Shown here: positions 11,346 to 22,049 of the stretch, piece after piece
How the letters are laid out: each line of letters opens with the position of its first letter
Numbering within the stretch: position 1 is the stretch's first letter
Assembly: GCA_946811695.1 (NCBI GenBank)
Contig: OX328126.1
Location: 7,826,197-7,890,196, forward strand
Reading direction: 5' to 3'
Origin: Gonocerus acuteangulatus
Lineage: Eukaryota > Arthropoda > Insecta > Hemiptera > Coreidae
Length of the DNA: 64,000 nt
Translations under genes and position numbers: made by a program
Notes under the pieces: model-generated
Told to the model about the DNA's origin: nothing
The model's database searches: none
What the model saw: the letters and a program-made list of their open reading frames with translations, nothing else

Positions 11346-12357
11346 TGCGTCTAATTGTTTCTTAAAACATCAAATATAGGTTCTTCATACCGAGACAATT
11401 CATTTGATACCCCACATCATGGGTTTCGGACGGAATTATGGGTTTCCGAAGGAAGTACAAAACTGGCACGCCCCCGCCCCGGAAGCGGAGTCAAACACAA
11501 CTATTCGCGATTTTTCGATTTTTTCCTTTAATAACGTCTTCATATATATCTTCATGCGAAATTTCAAGTCTCTAGCATCATGGGAAGTACCCAATAATTT
11601 TGATGAGTCAGTGAGTGAGTGAGTGAGTGAGTCCTATAAATCCCGATTTTTGATCGCTTATATCTCAGAAACTATTCGATGTAGAATTATGAAAATTTCC
11701 AGTTTTACTCACATCTAGTAGTATAATACCTGTGTAAAATTTCATAACTTTATCTTTACCTGGTTGGAAGTTATGAGAGGGTAAAAATCGGCTCTAAGAC
11801 CGCGTGTAATATACACACAGTATGCTTAGGCCGGAACTTGGCCTGGCGCACTACCGTGCGCCTAGATAATGTTCCTTGTGTATTATATCAATGCAGAGAT
11901 ATTTGCCTTGATTTGATTTCGATACTTAAAAAAAACAAAAAACGTTTTCAAGCATGTCGTTGATTGGTTCAAAGCCTAGAATAATTCTCGAAAGGGTTAA
12001 TGCAATTTTATTATTCAATATAAATTAAGAAATTCCGTTATTGACACATACTTAGTCAATTTAAGATTAAAGAAAAACTGAAAAAACGGTTGAATAGGTC
12101 AAATTACACCGAAAATAACATTAGGAACATGTGTAAAATTGTATTTAGAGAGAACAAAAAATTACATTCGTAAAATTTATATAATTAAAAAAAAAATCTA
12201 AAATCTTTTCCAAAGTATCTAAGTGAACAATATAATTTAAATTTAGAAAGTATCTTTGATACTGAACGGATGATGAATTTATCCGGTCCTATTACCCCAC
12301 AAAAAATATTAATATTTTTATGTCCAAGTGACAAAGTCAATATTATAAAACATTTAA
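11346..12357. other. Diverged repeat tail and AT-rich DNA
   Basis: The first part repeats the flank of the 123-bp array and has a GTGAGT run (11605-11632). It then reads TATATCTCAGAAACTATTCG and similar text typical of dispersed insect repeats, with a GC-richer palindromic patch near 11830. From about 11890 on it is AT-rich with no recognisable feature. Confidence 0.4.
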
Positions 12358-12440
12358 GTAAAGTTAAGTAAAGATGGAATGGTTGGGATTCGGCTAAAGA
12401 AACCTCAATATGATTTTTGGTAAAAAAAATCTATATTTTG

Positions 12441-12474
12441 GACGTTTCGGCTACTCATTGGTAGTCTTCGACAG
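12441..12474 (-). ncRNA. Hammerhead-like motif, family B, left arm (mutated core)
   Basis: Minus strand reads CTGTCGA, a stem II around CCAATG, then GAAACGTC. The core A of CTGANGA is changed to T, so cleavage is not expected. Confidence 0.5.
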
Positions 12475-12997
12475 CTAAAATGACAAGAAAAACATAAATT
12501 AATACCAAAAAAAAAAAGTTTATAATTGAGATAAGTAACAGAACTATAAATACAATTAATTAACTTATTATAAAAAAACAATTTGGTCTAAAATTCTTAG
12601 AATGAGTAGAATGAAAATCAGAAGAAACATAACAAAAAAAAAAAAAAAAGAAGAAAAAAGGCTATTATATTGAAGTTTATATAAGTATATAGGTATATAG
12701 GTGCTAATAGTAACAAACAGATAAGATACTACATACCTATGGAAATGCCTGGAGGAAGACCAATGTTGACAGTTCCTCTGCCTCCAGGCATTTCCATAGG
12801 TATGTAGTATCTTATCTGTTTGTTACTATTAGCATCTATATACCTATATACTTATATAAACTTCAATATAATACTTCTTTTTTTTGTTATGTTTCTTCTG
12901 ATTTTCATTCTACTCATTCTAAGAATTTTAGACCAAATTGTTTTTTTATAATAAGTTAATTAATTGTGTTTATAGTTCTGTTACTTATCTCAATTAT

Positions 12998-13041
<44 letters not shown>

Positions 13042-13072
13042 GTATTAATTTCTGTTTTTCTTGTCATTTTAG

Positions 13073-13106
13073 CTGACGAAGGCTACCAATGAGTAGCTGA
13101 AACGTC
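13073..13106 (+). ncRNA. Hammerhead ribozyme, family B, right arm
   Basis: CTGACGA, a 6-bp stem II (GGCTAC/GTAGCT) and GAAACGTC are all present. Stem III is again one A-U pair with a CG loop. Stem I is weaker than in family A (G-C followed by A/T pairs with mismatches). Confidence 0.6.
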
Positions 13107-13204
13107 CAAAATATAGATTTTTTTACCAAAAATCATATTGAGGTTTCTTTAGCCGAATCCCAACCATTCCATCTTTACTTATCACCTCGACGGCTAACTA
13201 TCTA

Positions 13205-13713
13205 ATCATCACGTTTAAGTTAAATTGATAAAATAAATGATATTCGTAGTATTGAATATTTGCTAGTAAACACCGAGATTTACTTGAATAATAAAAATAA
13301 AATTAGATGAACATTTCCAAATTGGCTTATTAGATTTGACAACAGTAAATGAAAAATGCAATAATATTTTCTGGTTTTAACGAAAATTTATATTATAAAC
13401 CTAGAGATTATGAAACAGAAAGGATGAAGCATCTAATTTATATTATAAACCTAGAGATTATGAAACAGAAAGGATGAAGCATCTAATGATTGATGGTTTA
13501 TTTAGGTTTTTTAGGGTAACCAACTTCAGGGTTAGAATTGCCGGATTTTGTTATGTTTATTTTTGGTTTAGTGCCATAATGTTCTAGTGTTGTTTGTGCA
13601 TTTTGTATGAATGCTTTTCTCTTTTTTTCCACTCATTATTTATTGGTTAATTATTTTCTTAAATTATGTATGTACTACAATGCCGTAATATGTATCCAAT
13701 TACGTATACACTA
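13205..13713. other. AT-rich DNA with one short duplication
   Basis: A duplicated block of about 52 bp (ATTATAAACCTAGAGATTAT onward) occurs near 13390 and 13440. Nothing else is recognisable. Confidence 0.5.
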
Positions 13714-13715
13714 CA

Positions 13716-15083
13716 TTGGGTTGGTGCAAAAATAATACAGGTTTTGAATATTCATTTCGTTTAGCCAATTGCTTGCCAAGTAAAGAAAGATAATCTAAAG
13801 TCTAGTTTCTGGATTATAAACAACGGTTATTAATGTTGTTTTTACTCAAAGATTAGTTTAGTTTGTGTTACATTTTCTATGAGTAAGGACTTCTGAAATT
13901 GTCAAAACAAGATAACCGGGCGTAACATCAATATTGTTTGGGATGAACGAAGCATCAGTAAATGTACAGTTGAGCGATGGTTTCAAGAATTTTGTCTTAG
14001 AGATTTTGATCTCGACGACAAAGAAGGTTGTAGTAGGCCTTCTGTTGTTGATCTCGACGACAAAGAAGGTTGTGTTAGGCCTTCTGTTGTTGATCTCGAC
14101 GACAAAGGAGGTTGTAGTAGGCCTTCTGTTGTTAATCTCGACGACAAAGAAGGTTGTAGTAGGCCTTCTGTTGTTGATCTCGACGAGAAGGAAGGTTGTA
14201 GTAGGCCTTCTGTTGTTGATCTCGACGACAAAGAAGGTTGTAGTAGGCCTTCTGTTGTTGATCTCGACGACAAAGGAGGTTGTAGTAGGCCTTCTGTTGT
14301 TGATCTCGACGACAAAGGAGGTTGTAGTAGGCCTTCTGTTGTTGATCTCGACGACAAAGAAGGTTGTAGAAGGCCTTCTGTTGTTGATCTCGACGACAAA
14401 GAAGGTTTTAGTAGGCCTTCTGTTGTTGATCTCGACGACAAAGAAGGTTGTAGTAGGCCTTCTGTTGTTGATCTCGACGACAAAGAAGGTTGTAGTAGGC
14501 CTTCTGTTGTTGATCTCGACGACAAGGAAGGTTGTAGTAGGCCTTCTGTTGTTGATCTCGACGACAAAGAAGGTTGTAGAAGGCCTTCTGTTGTTGATCT
14601 CGACGACAAGGAAGGTTGTAGTATGCCTTCTGTTGTTGATCTCGACGACAAGGAAGGTTGTAGAAGGCCTTCTGTTGTTGATCTCGACGACAAAGAAGGT
14701 TTTAGTAGGCCTTCTGTTGTTGATCTCGACGACAAAGAAGGTTGTAGTAGGCCTTCTGTTGTTGATCTCGACGACAAAGGAGGTTGTAGTAGGCCTTCTG
14801 TTGTTGATCTCGACGACAAAGAAGGTTGTAGTAGGCCTTCTGTTGTTGATCTCGACGACAAAGAAGGTTGTAGTAGGCCTTCTGTTGTTGATCTCGAATA
14901 CAAAGAAGGTTGTATTAGGCCTTCTGTTGTTGATCTCGACCAACTGAGGGTTTTGGTAGAAGAAACCTCCCGCAAAACTATTGGGAACAGTGCGAGAGAA
15001 GTTGGTGTTGACCAATCAACAGTTGTTCGCCATCTGGAACGAATTTGTCATAAACAAAGCTGTATTATTTTTGCACCAAGCCT
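13716..15083 (+). mobile_element. Mariner-like element with amplified transposase segment
   Basis: The 5' end GGGTTGGTGCAAAAATAATA and the 3' end TATTATTTTTGCACCAAGCC are inverted repeats of mariner type. The body holds the start of a transposase frame and then jumps to the 3' end, so the catalytic domain is deleted. Shorter relatives without the amplification lie at 37222-37561 and 57093-57398. Confidence 0.85.
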
Positions 15084-15112
15084 ATACTATACTTTATGTT
15101 GGTTGCAGGAGT
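13897..15112 (+). pseudogene. Mariner transposase N-terminal fragment with 22 repeats
   Basis: The frame opens after a stop at 13894. It reads ERSISKCTVERWFQEFCLRD, the helix-turn-helix of a mariner transposase, then FDLDDKEGCSRPSVVD. The 14-residue piece LDDKEGCSRPSVVD is repeated 22 times. The normal sequence then resumes with LDQLRVLVEETSRKTIGNSA and the second helix-turn-helix VDQSTVVRHLERI. A functional protein would have the linker segment once. Because 42 bp is a multiple of three and has few stops, several frames on both strands stay open, which creates spurious ORFs of up to 385 codons. No DDE catalytic residues remain, so the product could bind DNA at most. Confidence 0.85.
14008..14931 (+). 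repeat. 42-bp minisatellite, 22 copies, derived from transposase
   Basis: Units start GATCTCGACGACAAAGAAGG and end CCTTCTGTTGTT. Every unit is exactly 42 bp. Differences are scattered single substitutions (AAGGAA for AAAGAA, GTTTTAG for GTTGTAG), some shared by non-adjacent units, which suggests block duplications. Confidence 0.97.
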
Positions 15113-15248
15113 AGAGCTATTTTGAATGTTGCAAGAAATAGGGATATGTTTGATGTTTCCCGCACTCAAAGTCTTGGGTATGTTTTCTAATCTTATTTCG
15201 ACATAATGCTACTTTTGGGGGAAAATGTACAATATCTTTTGGTTCAGG

Positions 15249-15254
15249 TTTATT
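15249..15254 (-). promoter_or_regulatory. Candidate poly(A) signal of Wnt10
   Basis: AATAAA on the minus strand lies about 40 bases beyond the Wnt10 stop codon. It would give a very short 3' UTR ending before the mariner-like element that starts at 15083. Such hexamers are common in AT-rich DNA, so this is only a candidate. Confidence 0.25.
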
Positions 15255-15291
15255 ATGCTTGTCAATTTGGTGGAAAAACTTGGGTTGCACC

Positions 15292-15780
15292 TCACTTGCA
15301 GACGGTGATCCACTCGTCAACAGTGCAATTCTTGCAAGTGACATTGCAACACCAGTGGAACTTGCAATGACACCTTACCGTCAGTCTCCTCCTGATGATG
15401 TTGTAACCCCTGCCGCAACAAAGAGACGCACAGCCGTCAACCCCTCTGCCTCCTTTCTTGCAGACTCTCCCTGACGTGCCTCCAGCTTCCAGACCTTCGA
15501 CTGGCTCGCAGAAACTCGGCGACTTCTCGAAGTACAACAGGTTGCCTCTGAGATCTCTCGGCCTTTTGCGGCGTTTCTTCTTCTTCTTCCTCCTCTTCCT
15601 GACCGCAAGACCTCCACCTCCCTTGTTAGATTCTTCCACCATGACTGCATCCCTGTATCGCTCCTTCAATGCGGCACCCACTGTGCGCAGATCGGGTGCG
15701 GCTTTCCAGCAAGTCTTTAGTTCGCAGCTTCCTGACACACCGTGACATTTACATCGGACTTCCATTTTCTGGGCTACCAT
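15292..15780 (-). CDS. Wnt10: Wnt10, terminal coding exon (C-terminal cysteine-rich domain)
   Basis: This exon encodes the last 162 residues of a secreted Wnt ligand, which signals through Frizzled/LRP receptors. It opens after a TTTGTTTCAG acceptor and ends at TGA (15292-15294). Residues 10-19 read CKCHGVSGSC, the Wnt acylation site with the lipid-bearing serine at residue 16, followed by LKTCW. Residues 81-92 (LLYFEKSPSFCE), the CCGRGYNI motif at 121-128, CHCKFHWCC at 137-145 and the ending EWITVCK fit Wnt10 better than Wnt1 or Wnt6. A basic run of Arg/Lys (about residues 61-75) lies in the variable loop before YFEKSP. Exon phase 0 matches the exon at 41232-41490. Wnt family assignment is near certain; the Wnt10 subfamily rests on motif recall and not on a tree. 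Confidence 0.93.
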   Translation of the reverse strand: MVAQKMEVRCKCHGVSGSCELKTCWKAAPDLRTVGAALKERYRDAVMVEESNKGGGGLAVRKRRKKKKKRRKRPRDLRGNLLYFEKSPSFCEPVEGLEAGGTSGRVCKKGGRGVDGCASLCCGRGYNIIRRRLTVRCHCKFHWCCNVTCKNCTVDEWITVCK

Positions 15781-15789
15781 CTGAAACAA

Positions 15790-16860
15790 AAATAAAATAA
15801 ATTTATATCAGACCTCTAAAATAATTATAGAAATTTAACTTATCCTTTGACAGTGCCAAAAGCCAATACGATCAAATTATTCAGCAGTTTGATACACTTT
15901 GAACATTAACACATTGACTGCCAACTGCGAGTTCGTTCGTTAATTGAATCGATCCATGCAAAAAGAACTTCAGTCCATTTTTTCCCAATATGAGTTCCGA
16001 TAATATTTTCGTTAATATGAGTGATAAATTCTTTTTATCTAAAGATAACTTCACATTTCTGTGTTAAAAGGACTTCTGTACAATACATAGTTGCCATAGA
16101 AACATAGTCATCACTATATTATTCCATGTAGAAAGGGCTTCAGTCTAGTTTTCTCAAAACTACTGATTTTGGACTGAAGCTCTTTTTGCATGGGTCGATT
16201 CAATTGTGCTACATCCTAAGGTGCCAAGTTTGATAAACTACGCTGGACTTCATATTATGAGATATTTACTACTTCTAAAGCTCACATTGAAAGTGCTTGA
16301 AACTGGAAAAACACATCTCTACTTGTCTTGGAATCTGCACTATCCTGTCTTGATAAGGTTCTCAGCCTGGAAGGCACTAGGTACCCGAAGCAATGTTTAT
16401 CTAAGCATCTGGAGGTGGCAGCTGAGCTACCAGAAATTACAAGTATTGCAAGTAAAACTTATAGAAGACTCCACATATCGTCCCTACCATGGCAAAGTAT
16501 CGAATATGCAAATTGGAGCAAACTAGGCAAATAACATATTCTATCCATTGACGAAGTAACATATTGAAAAATGGTCTTATTCGATAAATTATTTAAGGCA
16601 TTAAAGGCTATTCTAAAGGGGTTAGAGTTGCGACACGTGTAAAACACACCAGCTCCTAGACCATTCGCGCCGGGGAAGCATGGCTGCCTGCCACCTGTGC
16701 TTCTTGCACTTAGGAAAGACACAGTGATTTAAAGTCAATGGGTAAAGCTTTATTTTCTTTCCCCTTTATTTTTTCAATCACAAAGTAAAAACAATATAAA
16801 AATATGTAGCAAAAATATGTATTTATGGCAGAATATATTAAAATATAGATTTTTGACTAA
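15790..16860. other. Wnt10 intron, unclassified
   Basis: A short inverted pair occurs near 15955 and 16175 (ATGCAAAAAGA with its complement). A block near 16570-16630 (TTATTTAAGGCATTAAAGGC) is repeated directly at 17275-17325, so part of this is a dispersed repeat. ORFs here have no family signature. Confidence 0.4.
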
Positions 16861-17300
16861 ATATGTAAAACTAGCCGAATACCCATGCTTCGTCACGGCA
16901 GATTAGTAGTTATTTTATTCCGTTAAATAATGTATTAGCAAAATTAACGCTACTACATAATTTTTAATAGTTTATTATAGCATAGTCCCCGTCATACTAT
17001 ATGTTACATCAATATATAAGTAATCAAAGTATAATGTTTCTTGACACTGGGGCGCTCCTGATCAGTGTCAAGAAACAGATAATCTAGAGATAACCGGTTG
17101 TCTATAGGTTACCAGAATGAGCGTATAAAAGAGGGTGGAGAGGTGAAGGGTCTGCAGCCCCCAAACTTTTTATTTGATGATAAAAATGTGTCTTAAACCC
17201 CTTAAAAATAAATTAAATAAGATCATTTCATTTTAGTTGTAATAGCGTTTTATTTGCCTAAAACTATTCCGATAAATTATTTAAGGCATTAAAGGCTATT
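16861..17300. repeat. Dispersed repeat fragments in intron
   Basis: AACTAGCCGAATACCCATGC with CTTCGTCACGG resembles a widespread insect repeat start. From 17117 to 17280 a relative of the GCTGCAGCCC MITE follows. The 17275-17325 block repeats 16577-16630. Confidence 0.45.
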
Positions 17301-17433
17301 CTAAAGGGGTTAGAGTTGCGACAATTTGCGTCAAGCCGTATCGTCCACAATCCAAGAGCAAAATCTCGAATCTGAAAAACGAGGTTTTTCATATTCGATA
17401 GTTTGACATGGTAGGGACGACATAGCCTGAACA

Positions 17434-17721
17434 ATGGGTATTTGTTTGACACCAAAACTAAACACCCAACCAATCCTTACCAGCTCCCTCCCTTTTAGAT
17501 TTAAGAGACTAATAACAATAATACGCACAACCAATAAAAAGTTCATCAAATTATCCCTGACCACATCATTAACATCGAACAGAATTGTCCCAGGTATGTG
17601 TAACAAAAATGTACTCGAAGATCTATTACAGTTCTACATAAATTGTCCCATATACAACTCATACAGTTCAGATCTCCCACAATTAGTAAATATCAAAATT
17701 GTATTATTTTCCCGTACATAG
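17434..17721 (+). pseudogene. Possible LINE C-terminal fragment
   Basis: The frame ends with VLEDLLQFYINCPIYNSYSS, resembling the CPIYNxYR block near the C-terminus of several non-LTR retrotransposon proteins. Upstream residues do not show a clear motif. Assignment is weak. Confidence 0.35.
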
Positions 17722-17824
17722 CTTAAACCAAAGGCAATTTATATTAAATGAATAAATAACCTTTCGGGCAATCTAGGATATCATAGAGTGTATGAAATAT
17801 ATGATTGTAGAAAATAATTGATTT

Positions 17825-18640
17825 TTGAATGAAATGAAATGAATGAATGAATGAAATGAATGAATGAATGAATGAAAAATGAATGAAAAAAAAAACTTTA
17901 TTCTGGGACTTCGTCCCATAAAAATAAAAATAAGTACAAAATAAACAATAAACAAATTTAACCTAAAAATATAAATATGAATAAAGAAAAACAAAAGTAT
18001 AAAAGAACAAAACAAAAAAAACTAATACAAATATTATATGTGAAGCCTTAAATAATAAAATGAAATATAAGTAAATATGTACATTCATTGGAATGGGGCA
18101 ATGATGATACAATGATCAGAGGGGGATGGGAATAAAATTAAAGAGTTTAAATAAACAAATAAATATTAAAAAGTTGAATAAATATTAAAGGAATGGGGGC
18201 TATAAAAAGATATAAACTAGGAAAATGCATAAACACGAGAAAAAAACAGCAATATAATTTACAAAGGTAATCAGGTCTTCCTGGTGGTGAAATTTTAAGA
18301 AGCGTCTTCCTGGGAGGATAGGAGAAAAGCAAAGAGGCGGGATTTAAAGACAGGTAAGGAAGGAGAGTGTCGAATGGAAAGAGGGATAGAGTTCCAGAAG
18401 GAGGAGGCTCGGGAGATGAAGGAACGGTCGAAGAAGGCTGTTTTATGAGTGGGAGGATAGAGATCGGAGGGACGGGAGCGGGTACCACGGGAATGGACAG
18501 CCGATTTAAACTGCAGGAGGTTGTAAATATAGGAAGGAGATTTGGAAGAAATGGTTTGGTAAAGGAAGGAACCTAGAAAATATTGTCGTCGAATTGATTT
18601 TTGCTTTTTGATAAGTAAATAAATTAAGTTAGTCATATTT
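17825..18640 (-). mobile_element. LINE 3' end with (GAAT)n tail, copy 1
   Basis: The coding part (18636-18295) reads RRQYFLGSFLYQTISSKSPS and later SFWNSIPLSIRHSPSLPVFK, the typical C-terminus of CR1/Jockey-like RT proteins (a conserved FWNSLP-IR-SL--FK pattern). The 3' UTR follows and ends at 17825-17890 in GAATGAATGA repeats. It is 5' truncated near 18640. Copies lie at 23843-24390 and 57524-58386. Clade assignment is tentative. Confidence 0.8.
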
Positions 18641-18644
18641 AGAA

Positions 18645-19370
18645 TAATCCTTTAATTTCTGTGATATGTAAAATATATTATTATGCCAACTTGTACTCCT
18701 TTGTATGGGACTTGTGTCAAGAAAAATTAAATATTATAATTATCATTATAATATTTAATGTTTACTGCGGCTTAGCCTTGAGAGTTACTCTTGCGCTCAT
18801 TCAACATCGGAATACTAAAACATTTTGCAACTGTCAACGTGTTAAAGGTACGATTCGGAGGAATTCCATCGTCTTTGCGTGTTTCTTAATTGGCTCCATG
18901 CTATTAAGTTTTATTCTTTAAAGTAACGAAACCAACATTCCCCAAAATTCAAGCACCTTGTCTCCGACTAATGCCACTTCTGATTTCTGTAGTAGAGGTA
19001 ACCTTTAGCTCGAACCTAATTTGAGGAGGTTTAGTGAGTCACAAAATATCTTAATAAAACATTGACTGTATATTCTAAGCTTTTCAAATGCGCTACGAAA
19101 AAAACGTTGTTATGGATACGCGCTAAGAGGATGCATTTTTTTTTTTTTCAAAACGTACTTTGACGTGGGAAATCAACTGAAACCACTTTTAAAGCTATGA
19201 CAAATTTATTTGCACTGTGGGACCTAAAATCTAACTTTTTTCGAGAATGGGGAAGGTGTTAATATTTCTCACATCCAAACAAAATATTAACGGTATTTAT
19301 TCCAAGTTTTCGAAACGACACTAAGTATAGGACACTAAGTTCTGGAATCGCACTAAGTCGAGGCAGACTT
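18645..19370. other. Intron sequence without recognisable feature
   Basis: AT-rich with a poly(T) run near 19138. No tandem repeat, long ORF or known element was seen. Confidence 0.45.
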
Positions 19371-19377
19371 GCTTAAG

Positions 19378-19983
19378 CAGGCTACAAACGTTCAGGCAGA
19401 CCTGAACAGTCCGCCTGAAAGCCGGTCGCCTGAACGTGTATATATTCCGGCCTGTCTGTCAGTTAAGACTGTTCAGACCGGCTGGAATATATACACGTTA
19501 AGGCACCAGCTTTCAGGCAGACTGTTCAGGCTTAACTGACAGGCCTGCCTGAATCCTGTGTAGCCTGCTTAAACGTGTATATATTCTCGCCGGTCTGTCA
19601 GTTAAGACTGTTTAGACGGCCGGAATATATACACGTTCAGGTGACCGGCTTTCACGCGGACTGTTCAGGCTTAACTGACAGGCCTGCCTGACCGAGTGTA
19701 GCCTGCTTTAACGTGTATATATTCCACCCGGCCTGTCAGTTAAGACTGTTTAGGCGGCCGGAATATATACACGTTCAGGCTACCGGCTTTCAGGCGGACT
19801 GTTCAGGTCTACCTGACAGGCCTGCCTGAATCCTGTGTAGCCTGCTTAAACGTGTATATATTCCGGCCTGTCTGTTAGTTAAGATTGTACAGACCGGCTG
19901 GAATATATACACGTTCAGGCTACCGGCTTTCAGACGGACTGTTCAGGTCTAACTGCCAGGCCTGCCTCACCGAGTGTAGCCTG
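19378..19983. repeat. About 139-bp satellite built from the foldback MITE
   Basis: Ends are CAGGCTACA and TGTAGCCTG. TAGCCTGCTT recurs at 19561, 19699 and 19838, giving units of 138-139 bp. Each unit contains a dyad: CGTGTATATATTC on one side, GAATATATACACG on the other. The single-unit form is at 1358-1535. Confidence 0.8.
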
Positions 19984-20619
19984 ATTTAGACATCGCAGTT
20001 GGGACTGGTTCTGTCATTTGATGTAGGTGTGTTCCATTGATGTGTTTCACTGACGAGACAAAACTCTTCAATACAGAGCTGCTTTAAATACAACATCTCA
20101 AAAAGAAAAAAAGGCCCTATTTAAAACAAACCCCTGGGTATCTGGATCCGACCAGTGAGAAGGGTGCTTCTAGACGACACCGTCAGATCTTATGGCTCTT
20201 ACAAACAAACAAACAAACCACCAAATAGGCTCGGATCTGTTAGTTCTCCCACGCCTATCGTCTGCCCACTTCAGATAGCCTAAGTCAATTTTACTTAGGC
20301 CTAAACTCCAGCTTCAAAATTCTATTAAGACACCAGATCACATTGAATGAATTAAAAAAGGTTTCTGGGACATTTTATCCTCAAATATAACAAATGTGTC
20401 GCATAACTGCTGTGGGCCAAGTATTGTACAGGCAAACTTAAAAATTTGCCCATATCGGCAGTTAATTTTGTTTTCCAGAAAAGAATCTCGGTTTATTACA
20501 TGCCCGACTAAAGAGGAATATGGACCGTAAAAAAAACAAAAAACAACAAACAATAACGCAATCACATTAAAATCAATAATTGAAACAGCTGTTTATTGCA
20601 AATCAATTCGCATAGATTA

Positions 20620-20860
20620 TTTTGTATTTTCACGGTTTATTTTATAATTATTTAGGTTATTTTGTACTTACTTAGGTTATTTTATATTTATATAGGTTAT
20701 TTCGTATTTACATAGGTTATTTTTTATTTACACATGTTATTTTATATTTATATAAGTTATTTTTTATTCACGCGTGTTATTTTGTATTTTCTTTGGTTAT
20801 TTTTTATATTTTGGATATTTGGTATTTATATAGATTATGCCTTATTTATAAGGGTCATTT

Positions 20861-20870
<10 letters not shown>
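20620..20870. repeat. Degenerate 28-bp AT-rich tandem repeat
   Basis: About eight units of the form TAGGTTATTTTGTATTTACA occur in a row, followed by (AT)n at 20868-20910. Confidence 0.7.
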
Positions 20871-20911
<41 letters not shown>

Positions 20912-21011
20912 GTTGGGAGTGCTCTACCTACGACTGAGCTAACCGTTGACCTCCTAACTAGCCGAAACAAAGTTTTGAAGTCAAAAATTGTGTTCCAAAT
21001 ATTTCCATCTA

Positions 21012-21108
21012 TAAATCTTAAGTAAAGATGGAATGGTTGGGATTCGGCTAAATAAACCTCAATATGATTTTGTAAAACAAAATCATATTGAGGTTTATTT
21101 AGCCTCTC
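21012..21108. mobile_element. Minimal family B palindrome
   Basis: The B end AAGTAAAGATGGAATGGTTG is followed at once by a turn at AATATGATTTTGTAAAACAA and its inverted copy. All the interior including the ribozyme is missing. Confidence 0.55.
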
Positions 21109-21764
21109 GCGGCTTCCCTCCTCACTGCGAGGAGAAAACAAAATATTTTTTCTTCCCCGCGGTCACTGCGCGGGTGCGAGAATAGCACCGGAAGTAAGGA
21201 TCGTCACTATGAACACTCCCACCTTAATACATGTGTTTGTTTTACATCGGGGCAGCGCTCATCGGAGTAGCTATCGTAGCATCGCAGAATCAATCCTCAC
21301 CATGAACGTACCCTTACGATGTGTCATGAGTGCAACCTCAATAGGTACAATCATTCGGAATGTGTCTAAAAGTAACAGAAGAAAATAATTTGTAATAAAA
21401 GGATGTAAAAGTATGTTCAGAAAGTGACAAATTATTGTATTTTGTGCGCCCATGTTGGAGAAACATCCGTCCTGGAACAGTATCGCCTACGCATGCGTCA
21501 ACATAAATATCCCGCCCGAAAAGGCTGATGTGCTTCAAGACTAATTATTGTGCTTCCCCTAAATCACATGTGTCAGCTGTTTACTGTAATGAACATATGT
21601 GAATAGCCTACCAGTTAATCTACAACTATTATCGTTAGCCTCAAGTTTAAGGTGGTTATAGTTTTATTTCTGGACAGAATACATATTTCTACTCCTCTTC
21701 GTTCTACCTACGGTTTGGTTACACAACTAGTGACAATCACTTGTAACATCCGAAATCAATCAGA

Positions 21765-22044
21765 AAAAGAAGGAGGGGTAGATACTGTAGAGGTATCTGA
21801 TTCTTGACCAAAAGGCACACTAGGGAGATAGTGTGGTCAGTACTATGCTCCGACCGCTTGATCTTTCCCTGGCAGGTAACCATTAACCGATTTGGCTGGG
21901 TGAGCCTAAGGGCGATCTGGAACCCCAAATCCATCCCTCGAACGACGACACTATAAGATAAAATCTTCAGTGCGAGCTCGGGATTTGAACTCAGCTCCTC
22001 CAGTTCATTTAGTCGAGTGATCTACCACTGAACCTCGTCCACAA
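21765..22044 (-). mobile_element. tRNA-derived SINE, copy 1
   Basis: The minus strand begins GGACGAGGTTCAGTGGTAGA (A box region) with GAGTTCAAATCCC (B box), then a body containing the complement of CACTAGGGAGATAGTGTGGT. Copies at 51545-51862 and 63284-63545 share both head and body. Confidence 0.8.
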
Positions 22045-22049
22045 CATCA

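Larger units (their letters stand above)
12358..13204. mobile_element. Ribozyme-bearing palindromic element B1
   Basis: Arms of about 400 bp are inverted around 12770 and end in AAGTAAAGATGGAATGGTTG and its complement. Each arm carries a hammerhead-type motif directed outward. Copies at 21012-21108 (very short) and 43064-43290 (internally deleted) share the same ends. A Penelope-type terminal repeat is the most likely origin; no RT is present. Confidence 0.6.

Noticed and set aside
13858..15015. Long minus-strand ORF of 385 codons and overlapping 330- and 337-codon ORFs
   Set aside because: They are off-frame or opposite-strand readings of the 42-bp array; only the plus-strand frame with WFQEF and VDQSTVVRHL has protein-family meaning.
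15458..15745. Plus-strand ORF of 95 codons over the Wnt10 terminal exon
   Set aside because: Antisense shadow of the Wnt10 coding exon.
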